From an uncultured Eubacteriales bacterium (GTDB lineage Bacteria > Bacillota > Clostridia > Peptostreptococcales > Anaerovoracaceae): 22,852 nucleotides of DNA. The notes under the pieces are model-generated. The model did not search any database. It saw only the letters and a list, made by a program, of their open reading frames with translations, and was not told where the DNA came from. This document shows, in pieces, positions 14,629 through 22,847 of this stretch (its first letter is position 1; every line of letters begins with the position of its first letter). A program made the position numbers and the translations under genes. The stretch is taken from the NCBI GenBank assembly GCA_900540145.1, contig UQEW01000034.1, positions 1 through 22,852 of the forward strand, written 5' to 3'.

Positions 14629-15788
14629 TGCATACTACCATGTGAGATTACACTACTCTCAAACATATCAGTTGATTCTATTGCTGCAGATGGGGTTTGA
14701 CTACCATATGAAATTACACTACTCTCAAACAAACGAAGATGCAGTGTGCTTTATGTGGGCGTTTGACTACCATATGAAATTACACTACTCTCAAACAAAT
14801 GTTAGGTGATATATCTCAAGGGTCTGCGTTTGACTACCATATGAAATTACACTACTCTCAAACACGATTATAAACTGGCTGTTCACCAATATTGTTTGAC
14901 TACCATATGAAATTACACTACTCTCAAACTTCGGATATATACGGGTTATGACTGCACTGGTTTGACTACCATATGAAATTACACTACTCTCAAACTATTA
15001 CCGTTGCCAGTAGAAGATAAATTATGTTTGACTACCATATGAAATTACACTACTCTCAAACAAGTATTTTGTTGTTGATGATAATAATAATGTTTGACTA
15101 CCATATGAAATTACACTACTCTCAAACTCTGAAATTTGCCCTATCCTGCATTGGAGTGTTTGACTACCATATGAAATTACACTACTCTCAAACTTCGGAT
15201 ATATACGGGTTATGACTGCACTGGTTTGACTACCATATGAAATTACACTACTCTCAAACTATTACCGTTGCCAGTAGAAGATAAATTATGTTTGACTACC
15301 ATATGAAATTACACTACTCTCAAACTCAAAACGGCAATGATAGGATGACCATAGGGTTTGACTACCATATGAAATTACACTACTCTCAAACTATAACTCA
15401 CGGCGTCAATCGGGCATTGTGGTTTGACTACCATATGAAATTACACTACTCTCAAACTCCAATGCTCCCATACTAAACGATTCGGCAGTTTGACTACCAT
15501 ATGAAATTACACTACTCTCAAACATTTCAACTAAATAATCTTTCATAACTAAAGTTTGACTACCATATGAAATTACACTACTCTCAAACGAGCAAGCGAC
15601 TATAAATAGAAATTGGCAGGGTTTGACTACCATATGAAATTACACTACTCTCAAACGACAAACGAGAAATAAAATTTAAAATACAAGTTTGACTACCATA
15701 TGAAATTACACTACTCTCAAACACAGAATTTAGATAGAATGCAATGCCTGTTGTTTGACTACCATATGAAATTACACTACTCTCAAAC
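14629..15788 (-). CRISPR. Type II-A CRISPR array, 18 repeats and 17 spacers
   Basis: The 36-bp repeat, read on the minus strand (crRNA direction), starts GTTTGAGAGTAGTGTAA and ends TGGTAGTCAAAC. Seventeen copies (first at 14695-14730, last at 15753-15788) are identical, and the copy at 14629-14664 is degenerate at its 5' plus-strand side and at two internal bases, marking the old trailer end. Spacers are 30 bp, except two of 31 bp (14797-14827 and 15590-15620). The leader end is at 15788, next to csn2. The spacers at 14930-14959 and 14996-15025 recur exactly at 15194-15223 and 15260-15289. The minus-strand orientation is supported by repeat sequence, trailer decay, cas gene polarity and tracrRNA complementarity. 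Confidence 0.98.
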
Positions 15789-15839
15789 CTCAATTTTCGA
15801 GTAAAGCGCCACTACACGCTTTGTATTCCATATGGCATA
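15789..15839 (-). promoter_or_regulatory. Short CRISPR leader
   Basis: Only 51 bp separate the csn2 stop codon from the first repeat. On the minus strand this leader ends AAAATTGAG directly before the repeat, similar to the ATTTGAG leader-end motif used for spacer integration in streptococcal type II-A systems. Given the short gap, the transcription signals probably lie inside the csn2 3' end (see 15868-15896). Confidence 0.6.
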
Positions 15840-16514
15840 TCAGTGTATTTCACACAAATCCATGTCTATTATATATGTATTTTTGTCCTTAAGCAATTCA
15901 ATCTGCCTGTTGCTCAAAAAAACAATACAAATATCATAATATTTGGCGCATTTTGCCAAATGTTTATAAGAGTCTGGGGTCAAAAATGATTCACAATTAG
16001 CAACCGTAAAGAAATTCTTACCCGTCAGCTTTTTCATTGTTATTATGTATTCAATAAGTTTTTCATCAAATCTACCCTTTGGATTTGCGATATGCATATC
16101 ATAAAGACGAAATAATGCAGTTGAATCAAATTCATCTTCAGATTCAAGATCATAGTCAGAAACCTCTCTGATCTTGTCAAGCATCCCCAATAATTTCCCC
16201 CGTATAGAGGCAAATTCTTCCTGAAATCCTTCATTAAACATTATTTCATCTAACTCGCTGTACAGTTTCTTCTGAACTTCTCTTTTATCAAACGACAAAT
16301 CAAAGGGCGATATGATTATATCTCCTGTTTTATGCAGATCCAATTTATCATCTGCATCGTCATAAAGGGCGAAATAATCTTCTTTTTCTTCTATAGAAGC
16401 ATGAAGTTCTATTAGGAACTTTTCAAACTGATTCGGCGCTTCAATTACTATGGAGTTGACATCGTTTGCTTGCAGACCAAAGGCTGTACTCATATCGTAA
16501 TAAACGAGTTTCAC
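15840..16514 (-). CDS. csn2: CRISPR-associated protein Csn2 (type II-A)
   Basis: The 224-residue protein lies last in the cas operon, directly before the array, where Csn2 stands in type II-A loci. Size, acidic composition and segments such as FFTVANCESFLTPDSYKHLAKCAKYYDICIVFL (only key part: NCESFLTPDSYKHLAK) fit Csn2, a ring-forming double-stranded DNA-end-binding protein needed with Cas1-Cas2 for spacer capture. The start is GTG 16514, inside a GTGA overlap with the cas2 stop, so translation is probably coupled. Csn2 is poorly conserved, and position is a major part of the evidence. Confidence 0.9.
   Translation of the reverse strand: MKLVYYDMSTAFGLQANDVNSIVIEAPNQFEKFLIELHASIEEKEDYFALYDDADDKLDLHKTGDIIISPFDLSFDKREVQKKLYSELDEIMFNEGFQEEFASIRGKLLGMLDKIREVSDYDLESEDEFDSTALFRLYDMHIANPKGRFDEKLIEYIITMKKLTGKNFFTVANCESFLTPDSYKHLAKCAKYYDICIVFLSNRQIELLKDKNTYIIDMDLCEIH
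15868..15896 (-). promoter_or_regulatory. Possible array promoter inside the csn2 3' end
   Basis: On the minus strand TTGCTT (15896-15891), a 17-bp spacer and a perfect TATAAT (15873-15868) point toward the array. The predicted start near 15861 gives about 70 nt of leader RNA before the first repeat. The -35 box is weak and the region AT-rich, so this is tentative. Confidence 0.4.
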
Positions 16515-16831
16515 AATATCACCAGCCTTTCGTCCGAGTCGATCACTGTATTTTGCGCCGATCCGACTATGAATTCCATTTTGTTGAACTGTTTTTCCGT
16601 TATCACGAGAAGCTGTACAAGTCCTGCTTTTGGCTTACTGCTTTTGACAGACTGAACAATAGCATCCGCTACGGTCATATTGAGGGCAAGTTTGCAATAT
16701 ACGCTTTCCTGCAACATCATAAAACCTTTTTTGATGAGAAATTTTCGGAAATCCCTGTATTCTTTTTTGTCTTCAGCTGTTTCTGTCGGTAAGTCAAAAA
16801 AAACTATTACTCTCATATATCTATAATTCAT
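16511..16831 (-). CDS. cas2: CRISPR-associated endoribonuclease-fold protein Cas2
   Basis: The 106-residue protein starts MNYRYMRVIVFFDLPT, with the conserved aspartate D13, and has the Cas2 ferredoxin-like pattern and a type II-A-like body (YRDFRKFLIKKGF, ESVYCKL, LLVITEKQF, DERLVIL). The N-terminus matches the MSYRYMR start I recall for streptococcal Cas2, which supports ATG 16831. It overlaps the cas1 stop by 11 bp and csn2 by 4 bp. It forms the Cas1-Cas2 integration complex. Confidence 0.96.
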   Translation of the reverse strand: MNYRYMRVIVFFDLPTETAEDKKEYRDFRKFLIKKGFMMLQESVYCKLALNMTVADAIVQSVKSSKPKAGLVQLLVITEKQFNKMEFIVGSAQNTVIDSDERLVIL

Positions 16832-17699
16832 CCTGATAAAACCTAATTAACGATATATCGTTTTCGTTAAGTGCGTCAAATATGCTACGGCAATATATCC
16901 TGATGGCGTTGGATACAAAGTTATGCCTGCCGTCAATCATCACTTCATCGCTCATAAGCGATACAAGAGTCATCTTTTCTTCATGCTCAAATTTTTCCGG
17001 CTGCATTATTACGACTTTTCTGTCTACAAGGGTTCTGAAAGGTTCCATCAGATCAGAGGCAAGGTTGAACTGATTAAACATGTTATCGTGGCAAAGACCA
17101 ATCTGCGTTATGTATCCATTAGATACGATTTCGCGGTTAAAAAATGAAAGCAGTATGCCATATCCATAATTCAAAGCAGCATTTATGGAATTTTCACAGC
17201 TTCTCGTAAAATCGAGTCCGAACAGAGTATTAAAATATACCTTGGCCGCGTGGCCTTCTCTGTTGCTTGCGTCGGCGAATTCCATCTCTCTGACATACTG
17301 TCTCAACATGTCAGCCCGTTCTGAATAGCCTCTGTCTTCAAGATGGCAGGCTTGCTTGCGTATCTTTTCGCCTACTATTTCGGTCCAGACAGTTTCTTTG
17401 ATATGCTCACTCCACTGTATCTGTTTTTTAACTTTGATGCTGGTGTCGTGGCTGCCGTAATACGGCAGCAGTTCGGAGTGAGGATTATGCTGCTCATCGC
17501 AGAAAACCACTTTGATCTTTCGCCTTGTCATCTCGCACAGCAGTACCGCCGTCAGCGAAACGGCTGTTGATTCGATCATCAGCATGCCGATTTCGCTGAG
17601 GTGTATCCTGCTCGTATGATCGTTTTTTCGCACGACCAGATAATCCATCTTATAATCGAGCTTGGCGCAGCCCGTTATGACCACAGTCCTCCAGCTCAT
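16821..17699 (-). CDS. cas1: CRISPR-associated integrase Cas1 (type II)
   Basis: The 292-residue type II Cas1 has the metal ligands E148 (SNREGHAAKVYFNTLFG), H204 (GLCHDNMFNQFN) and D216 (ASDLMEPFR), and the N-terminal WRTVV / HLSEIGMLMIE beta-domain. Length is normal. The ATG follows the cas9 TGA by one base, so the cas genes form one operon. Together with Cas2 it inserts new spacers at the leader end of the array. All catalytic residues are present, so the adaptation module looks functional. Confidence 0.97.
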   Translation of the reverse strand: MSWRTVVITGCAKLDYKMDYLVVRKNDHTSRIHLSEIGMLMIESTAVSLTAVLLCEMTRRKIKVVFCDEQHNPHSELLPYYGSHDTSIKVKKQIQWSEHIKETVWTEIVGEKIRKQACHLEDRGYSERADMLRQYVREMEFADASNREGHAAKVYFNTLFGLDFTRSCENSINAALNYGYGILLSFFNREIVSNGYITQIGLCHDNMFNQFNLASDLMEPFRTLVDRKVVIMQPEKFEHEEKMTLVSLMSDEVMIDGRHNFVSNAIRIYCRSIFDALNENDISLIRFYQDEL

Positions 17700-17700
17700 A

Positions 17701-20700
17701 TCAAAGTTCTGTCCTGTTTTCGTAAAGGCCGGTTACGGATTGGTTGACTAAAATCAACTTGCTTTTGCCAAACGTATTCTTATTCACCGCCATATTACCC
17801 GCGTTTTTACTTCCGCCTACGGCGCTGAGATCCGCCTTGGTTTCAACGTCACACCTGAGCATATTAAGGGCGCCGTTCAAAAGAATCGCTTTTTCTTTTA
17901 ACGTTAATGCGGCGAAATTTTCTCGGTTTTCTTTCATAAGTTTTCCCTGGTTTGCCGGTCTCTTAGCATACGTTGTCAAAAGTTTTGTTACCACGTCATC
18001 GTACAGTTCAATGAGCTCGTCGTCCGTCATTTTATCAAACCTCTCGCTCACGTCGTAATCCTGATTCTTATCCAGGTATTTCTCTATATTTCTTATCAGC
18101 CTTTCTTGTTTAACGAAAGCAGGTTGAATTCCATTTTTCATCAATAACTGCATTTCCGTTGTGCCCCTTATCCTCATCGGATAGCCGTCAACGATGATCA
18201 GAGAATTCTTCTTGATGCACGGTCTGAGTATGCGGACATTTTTGAGTCCTTTGACGTCTGTGCAGTACCTGAGATAGGCGTCGGGATCATGGCCGAGCAT
18301 GTTGGCCACGTAAATCGGCACTTCCATTACGTTCCTCACTCTTTCGCCCTTCTTGCCGTCAAATTCGATGAGCGCAAAGTATGAAGTGTTGGTGCTGTTG
18401 TATCCGCCGTACTTTTCCGTATCAAGCCCCGCTTTCAGCTGTATCGGCGCTCCCTTGCCCTTTTTTACAATTGTAGCGTTGAAAAGCCCACCTTTATCAC
18501 AATATGCATACTCCGTATACAGGATGTCGTTTCTCTTGACCGTTGCCCGGACGAGATCAAGAGTACCGCCATACTTTTCACCGTTTTCATTTCTGGCTTT
18601 GCCGTTATACTTAGGAGCTTCCCAAACCTTTGTCTTTCCACGGTATACATCGAAATCGAATACGCGGCTGACATTATATTCTCTGTCTTTATTGTTTTTC
18701 AGCCATGTGTGAGGGTTTGATGTAAACTTGGCGTTATACACATTACCCGCTACAATATTTAGATATGCATCCTTTGCATGGTGATAGTCGTTTACTCTTC
18801 TTGACTTTAGTACATTGAGATCATGCCTTCGGAATTCCGATGTTATTCCCGCTTTGACCTGTACTATCCTGCTGTCCGGCATAAGCCTTCCGAGAAGTTC
18901 CACCACCGTCTTAGACGACTGACGGGTTTCCACAAGTTGTCTACTTATGAAGCCTGCCAGCTCGTCATCTGTAAAATCTCCTGTGCGCGTTAGCCTGTCA
19001 TATTTTTTCTTACTTATGAGACCCATTTTAAGCAGTTTAGCCCATTGAACTCTTTGTTGTTTTTGAATTTCCGGCGATAATATCCCGTTGCTTTTCTTTG
19101 CATTAAATTCACGTTTTACCAGTACCAAATTATCAAGGCTGTCATCCTTTATCCTCGACTGAGGATAGATGTGGTCTCTATCCCACCTGCTGCTGCCAGA
19201 CATGAGCTGCCCGAGGTCTATCTGCTCGCCCGTATACATACACCTGCCCATCTGCGTGTAATAAAGATAGAGCTTGATGCTGTTGAACTTCCTTTCATCG
19301 GTATCTTCGATCTCTTTGATCCAGTCCCGCACATCCGCTTCACAGTTTCTGTAAAGTTCCAAAAGCCGGTTCTTTCGCGAGGCTTTTCGTTTTCCCTTGC
19401 CGTTTTGATCTCTTTCTTCGTTTTCACGGGCCATTTCTACAAAGATTTTATCGGGATCTGAGCCCATGACGTGGCGAATCTCCTCTACTATCTGCACCGT
19501 CTGCCATATCGCACGTTTTATGGCTGGCGATACTATCAGGTCTTTCACAAGAGATTCGTACGAAATCTCTTTCACCTCTCCCTGGGCTCCATCATTGTGC
19601 CTGGCTATTTCTTCGGTAAAGGTAAAATCAGAGCTCAGAAGCTGCATCAAGTTACAGTTAGTTTCCCACAAAGCATGTATTATCGTATAGACCTCGCCAG
19701 TTTCTTTGTTTACACCCTCTATGCCGTTTAAGAACTTCGCGGAAAAGTTTCCCCAGCCCGTATACCGCAGCCGCCTTACTGCTTTGAGCTGTTCTTCAGT
19801 TAAAACGTCAGGGTACTCGTGCTTTATCACTTGTTCGGTCATCTGATAGTCGTCGCCGTAGATGGTCTTCCAGCGGATAACGTCTTCTACTACAGCCCTG
19901 ACTTTGTCTTTTGCCATTTCATCACCGAACACTTTTTTCTGAAAATCAAGATAAGATGAGAGGCTAACTTTGAAGTCCTGATCAAAGCCGCTGAGATCTT
20001 CCATTTTCAGATCGCGGTCTTCTGTCTGTAAGTATTCAAGGAGCCTTTTCCCCGTCACTTTAGTATGTTTGCAGAAAAGGTCGTTATATATGCGCTGTTT
20101 CAGCCCTACGGAAATCTTGTTTCCTCTTATCTGCAGATTGTTGAGTTCATTAAGCACCATGTATCTTCTGTAAAGCAGAGAATTCTTAGGCAATACATCC
20201 TCACCGATAAGATAAGTACACTTATTGGTCATCCTGTCGATAAATGCTTCGTTGGACTTTTCCCGGTCCACCTTATCATCAAAATTCCACGGATAAATTC
20301 TGCCCTCTTCTTTCCTCACGATCCAGACGTTTGCGCCTCTGTCCTTATGCCTATCGCTCAGCGGCCCGACATAATAAGGGATCCGAAATTCAAATATTGA
20401 AATGAGCTTGTCTGTTACCGTTTTACCGTTTTCATCTTTCTCTTTCAGGAAAGGAAAATGTTTTTCGGCGTTTTCCAGGATCTTTTTCAGTTCTGCCTTA
20501 TGTATCTGGTTTGGAATAACGCCGTTGTCCTTGCTGCGCTGTAACGGCAGGAGAGTCTTTCTCTCTGCCTCTCCGAACAGCATTTCATGCAGAGAGCGAT
20601 CCTCATCGGCAGGCTGTATATTTTCAAGCAATTTTTTTAGTCCTTTATAAAAATCATCTTCCGCACACTTCTTGACATCGATTTTTTTCCCTTTAGCCTT

Positions 20701-21798
20701 GACACTGCCGATATATGCTGCGTAGTTTGCATTGTCTGCCGGATCATCAAAGAACTTTTTGTATTCTTCCTTTGAAAGATATTTCTTAAAAAATTTCCTC
20801 AGTGAACGCAAGTTTTCCTGATGAACTTCATACTGTTTTACCTTGGAAAAAGAGATGTACTCTTCCCCATCGAGGATATCGACGAGAATGTTCCAGTCGT
20901 ACAAAGCCTTTACAGCGTCGATCACATGACTCTTTTCCGGCAAAGCGTCCTGTATATTCGGTCTTATGGCGTCATCATAGGTGGAATCCCCAAAGCTGAA
21001 AGACGATTTTTCAAGGCCGTCGAATTCTTTGCCGAAGATCTTAGTGAGGTCGCCTTTATTGCCCACCATCAGCTTGCATATGTTTTCTGCCGCCGCTTTT
21101 CGATGTTTTGTATCTTCCGCACTTTCTCCCTCAATTTCAAGGTCAAAATATGAAAGCAGCGTCTTTGCCTTGGAACTGGCCGGCATCTTCTTGTCGCGGA
21201 GAGTTTTTTCAAAGTCACGCCATTTATCCCGGCTGACTTCCAGATTAAATTCATCGTACATGATATCCTCAAACTGCCCTGTTACCGTGCTAAAACTTTT
21301 GGCATTTTCAAGTTCGCCGCTTATAAGGAAATGTCCTCTGTTTTTGAGGATATGATGCAACGCCAGATAGAGATGTCTTATATCGCAAGGCGCCGTATCT
21401 TCGATCAGTTCTTTTCTCAGATGGAAAATAGTCGGAAATCTGTCATAAAACTCTCTGTCGGTATAGCCCTCATCCATGAAAAGCGGAAATTTGCTATCTA
21501 CCGATTTGTCTTCAACGTGAAGCCTGCTTTCATTCAGCCTTATGAAAAAGGTCGGATCTGTCTTTTGCATTTCTTTGGCAAAGAGTTCCTGCAAAAGGTC
21601 TATTCTCTGCTTACGTCTTTGCAGCCGTCTTCTGGCCGCTCTGAACGATCTCCGATCAGCAGCCGTATTGGCGCTCTCAAAGAGTCTGATTCCCCACATT
21701 CTCTTGCCTTTTCGTTTGAGGATATTGTAGTTTTCATCGGTTACAGCCCAGCCTACGGAGTTGGTTCCTATATCCAGTCCGATATAATACTTGTCCAT
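17701..21798 (-). CDS. cas9: CRISPR-associated endonuclease Cas9 (type II-A)
   Basis: Cas9 has 1365 residues, close to the 1368 of the streptococcal enzyme. RuvC-I contains D9 (YIGLDIGTNSVGWAV). It is followed by an arginine-rich bridge helix (about 54-70: RSFRAARRRLQRRKQR) and a large alpha-helical recognition lobe. RuvC-II has E788 (VEMARENEER), HNH has D875-H876 (DRDHIYPQS) with a later N in KREFNAKKSNG, and RuvC-III has H1006 and D1010 (HHAKDAYLN). The C-terminal part is the PAM-interacting region. Every nuclease residue I can place is intact. AAAGGA lies 7-8 nt before ATG 21798. It is first in a cas9-cas1-cas2-csn2 operon and is guided by the array at 14629-15788 with the tracrRNA at about 21870. 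The PAM cannot be read from the sequence. Confidence 0.99.
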   Translation of the reverse strand: MDKYYIGLDIGTNSVGWAVTDENYNILKRKGKRMWGIRLFESANTAADRRSFRAARRRLQRRKQRIDLLQELFAKEMQKTDPTFFIRLNESRLHVEDKSVDSKFPLFMDEGYTDREFYDRFPTIFHLRKELIEDTAPCDIRHLYLALHHILKNRGHFLISGELENAKSFSTVTGQFEDIMYDEFNLEVSRDKWRDFEKTLRDKKMPASSKAKTLLSYFDLEIEGESAEDTKHRKAAAENICKLMVGNKGDLTKIFGKEFDGLEKSSFSFGDSTYDDAIRPNIQDALPEKSHVIDAVKALYDWNILVDILDGEEYISFSKVKQYEVHQENLRSLRKFFKKYLSKEEYKKFFDDPADNANYAAYIGSVKAKGKKIDVKKCAEDDFYKGLKKLLENIQPADEDRSLHEMLFGEAERKTLLPLQRSKDNGVIPNQIHKAELKKILENAEKHFPFLKEKDENGKTVTDKLISIFEFRIPYYVGPLSDRHKDRGANVWIVRKEEGRIYPWNFDDKVDREKSNEAFIDRMTNKCTYLIGEDVLPKNSLLYRRYMVLNELNNLQIRGNKISVGLKQRIYNDLFCKHTKVTGKRLLEYLQTEDRDLKMEDLSGFDQDFKVSLSSYLDFQKKVFGDEMAKDKVRAVVEDVIRWKTIYGDDYQMTEQVIKHEYPDVLTEEQLKAVRRLRYTGWGNFSAKFLNGIEGVNKETGEVYTIIHALWETNCNLMQLLSSDFTFTEEIARHNDGAQGEVKEISYESLVKDLIVSPAIKRAIWQTVQIVEEIRHVMGSDPDKIFVEMARENEERDQNGKGKRKASRKNRLLELYRNCEADVRDWIKEIEDTDERKFNSIKLYLYYTQMGRCMYTGEQIDLGQLMSGSSRWDRDHIYPQSRIKDDSLDNLVLVKREFNAKKSNGILSPEIQKQQRVQWAKLLKMGLISKKKYDRLTRTGDFTDDELAGFISRQLVETRQSSKTVVELLGRLMPDSRIVQVKAGITSEFRRHDLNVLKSRRVNDYHHAKDAYLNIVAGNVYNAKFTSNPHTWLKNNKDREYNVSRVFDFDVYRGKTKVWEAPKYNGKARNENGEKYGGTLDLVRATVKRNDILYTEYAYCDKGGLFNATIVKKGKGAPIQLKAGLDTEKYGGYNSTNTSYFALIEFDGKKGERVRNVMEVPIYVANMLGHDPDAYLRYCTDVKGLKNVRILRPCIKKNSLIIVDGYPMRIRGTTEMQLLMKNGIQPAFVKQERLIRNIEKYLDKNQDYDVSERFDKMTDDELIELYDDVVTKLLTTYAKRPANQGKLMKENRENFAALTLKEKAILLNGALNMLRCDVETKADLSAVGGSKNAGNMAVNKNTFGKSKLILVNQSVTGLYENRTEL

Positions 21799-21834
21799 CT
21801 TTTTTCCTTTCTTTTATTAAAATTTATGCGGCTA

Positions 21835-21863
21835 TTGACATCTTGTTCTGATCGTAGTATAGT
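21835..21863 (+). promoter_or_regulatory. Promoter of the tracrRNA gene
   Basis: TTGACA (21835-21840), a 17-bp spacer and TATAGT (21858-21863) form a near-perfect sigma-70 promoter on the plus strand. It points away from cas9, and the start would be near 21870, just before the anti-repeat. It lies in the 70-bp space upstream of cas9, so the two divergent transcription units share this region. Confidence 0.85.
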
Positions 21864-21869
21864 TTATTT

Positions 21870-21979
21870 ATCTCAGATGACTACCATATGAGATTACACT
21901 ACAGGTTCAAATAAAGAATTTTTCAAATCGCCCTTTGGGCTCCACATGGCGTGGATTAACTCGCGAAAGCGAGTTTTTT
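21870..21979 (+). ncRNA. tracrRNA (about 110 nt)
   Basis: The anti-repeat at about 21879-21912 pairs with the crRNA repeat. GACTACC pairs with the repeat's GGTAGTC. TTACACTAC pairs with GTAGTGTAA as the upper stem. An AGG bulge faces GA, and TTCAAAT pairs with GTTTGA as the lower stem, the classic type II-A geometry. Downstream come a GCCC-TTT-GGGC hairpin (21930-21940), a CCAC-ATGGC-GTGG hairpin (21942-21954) and the terminator stem with six T's. An alternative CGCC/GGCG pairing could replace the first two. The RNA should be bound by Cas9 and processed with pre-crRNA by RNase III. Ends are predicted, not measured. Confidence 0.92.
21958..21979 (+). terminator. Rho-independent terminator of the tracrRNA
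   Basis: AACTCGC (21958-21964), loop GAAA, GCGAGTT (21969-21975), then T's through 21979. A seven-pair stem with a stable GNRA-type loop and a T-tract ends the plus-strand transcript and probably serves as the 3' hairpin bound by Cas9. Confidence 0.92.
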
Positions 21980-22085
21980 AATTTTACATTTTTCCATAAA
22001 ACATTCAACTTGAAGCTTGTCCTATGTCTCAATATCTTATCTATAAAAAGAACACTTTGGTATCCTTTTCTAACCTTATGTTATT

Positions 22086-22253
22086 CTATCTATATTCCCA
22101 GTGTCCCTGCTCCTCCTGGACGCAGACATCTCTGTAGCCTACGATTTCGGCTGCCAACCCCTTGCCAGAAGTAAACTGATTGTTTCCTGAGTTGCGAAGT
22201 TCTTGTTTCTTATTCTGAAATTCGGTAGGATCTTGAGTTTTTAAAATAATATT
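22086..22253 (-). pseudogene. C-terminal continuation of the lipoprotein beyond an in-frame UGA
   Basis: Directly after the UGA that ends the lipoprotein frame (22254-22256), the same frame stays open for 55 codons to a TAG at 22086-22088. The translation looks like real protein: TQDPTEFQNKKQEL, then VGYRDVCVQEEQGHWEYR. The GHWE-type ending is common in clostridial secreted lipoproteins with WVVDVPA-like segments, which is exactly what precedes the stop. I infer that the gene once ended at 22086 and now carries a nonsense codon, or that UGA is read through. The stretch 21980-22085 shows nothing I can name. Confidence 0.55.
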
Positions 22254-22847
22254 TCAATCCAAGTCTTTTATCCAATAACCATCATATCCGCCTTCATATA
22301 TCGGCTCCTTTTCATATACGGCAGGGACATCGACGACCCAGACCTTTTCCTTGACGGCTGTGCTGCTTGAATCGGAACTGCCACTGGAGCCGGAACTTGA
22401 GCTGCTGCCTAAACTACTCGATCCGGACGAGCCAGAACTTGGCTTACTTGATGAGCCGGAGCTGCTGCTCAACGACTTATCGCCGGAATCACTCGACTGT
22501 GAATTTGAGTCGCTGTCATTGCTCTCCTCTTCTGCGTCTATGACCGTCTCTCTGCTCGTCTTGCCGCTTGTTATCTCTTCTATCTTAGCCTTATACTCAT
22601 CAACTATATCCTGTCTTTCTTCTTCAGTATCAGCAGCTTCTATCTTCTCCTTCATCTCCGCCTTCAGGTCTTCGACCTGGATCAGTTCTTCATCGGTAAG
22701 CTCCGCTGCGGATACTGCCTCATCAATTTCAGCTATGACAGCATCTATATCGACAGTAGCTACATCCTTTTTCTCCTCCGAACCACAGGCCGCAAGGGAG
22801 AGTATACAAATCAGGGCAAACACCAGTATATATATCTTCTTTCTCAT
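22254..22847 (-). CDS. Ser-rich surface lipoprotein (possibly truncated by UGA)
   Basis: The 197-residue protein has a lipoprotein signal peptide with lipobox LAAC and lipid-modified C21. Residues about 30-95 are charged, rich in Glu/Ala/Asp and likely a coiled-coil hairpin. Residues about 105-165 are almost entirely Ser/Gly/Asp, a linker of the kind that spans a cell wall. A short domain start follows (VWVVDVPAVYEKEPIYEGGYDGYWIKDLD is only part of it; key piece WVVDVPAVYE), and then a UGA. The frame continues coherently past that codon (22086-22253). The start ATG 22847 lies five bases from the window end, so promoter and ribosome binding site are not visible. It is not part of the cas operon. 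Function unknown. Confidence 0.75.
   Translation of the reverse strand: MRKKIYILVFALICILSLAACGSEEKKDVATVDIDAVIAEIDEAVSAAELTDEELIQVEDLKAEMKEKIEAADTEEERQDIVDEYKAKIEEITSGKTSRETVIDAEEESNDSDSNSQSSDSGDKSLSSSSGSSSKPSSGSSGSSSLGSSSSSGSSGSSDSSSTAVKEKVWVVDVPAVYEKEPIYEGGYDGYWIKDLD

Noticed and set aside
15024..15476. Plus-strand open frames with a repeated FDYHMKLHYSQT motif (and minus-strand FESSVISYGSQT)
   Set aside because: These are the CRISPR repeats read as codons; the spacer parts are random and no ribosome binding site is present.
14629..15788. Self-targeting spacers against genes in this window
   Set aside because: By eye I found no spacer matching the rest of the window; a computed search would be needed for partial matches.
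17701..21798. Possibility that Cas9 is nuclease-dead or frameshifted
   Set aside because: D9, E788, H876, H1006 and D1010 are all present and the frame is uninterrupted over 1365 codons.
21331..21891. 186-codon plus-strand open frame antisense to the cas9 start
   Set aside because: It is a shadow of cas9 on the other strand, has no ribosome binding site and runs into the tracrRNA promoter.
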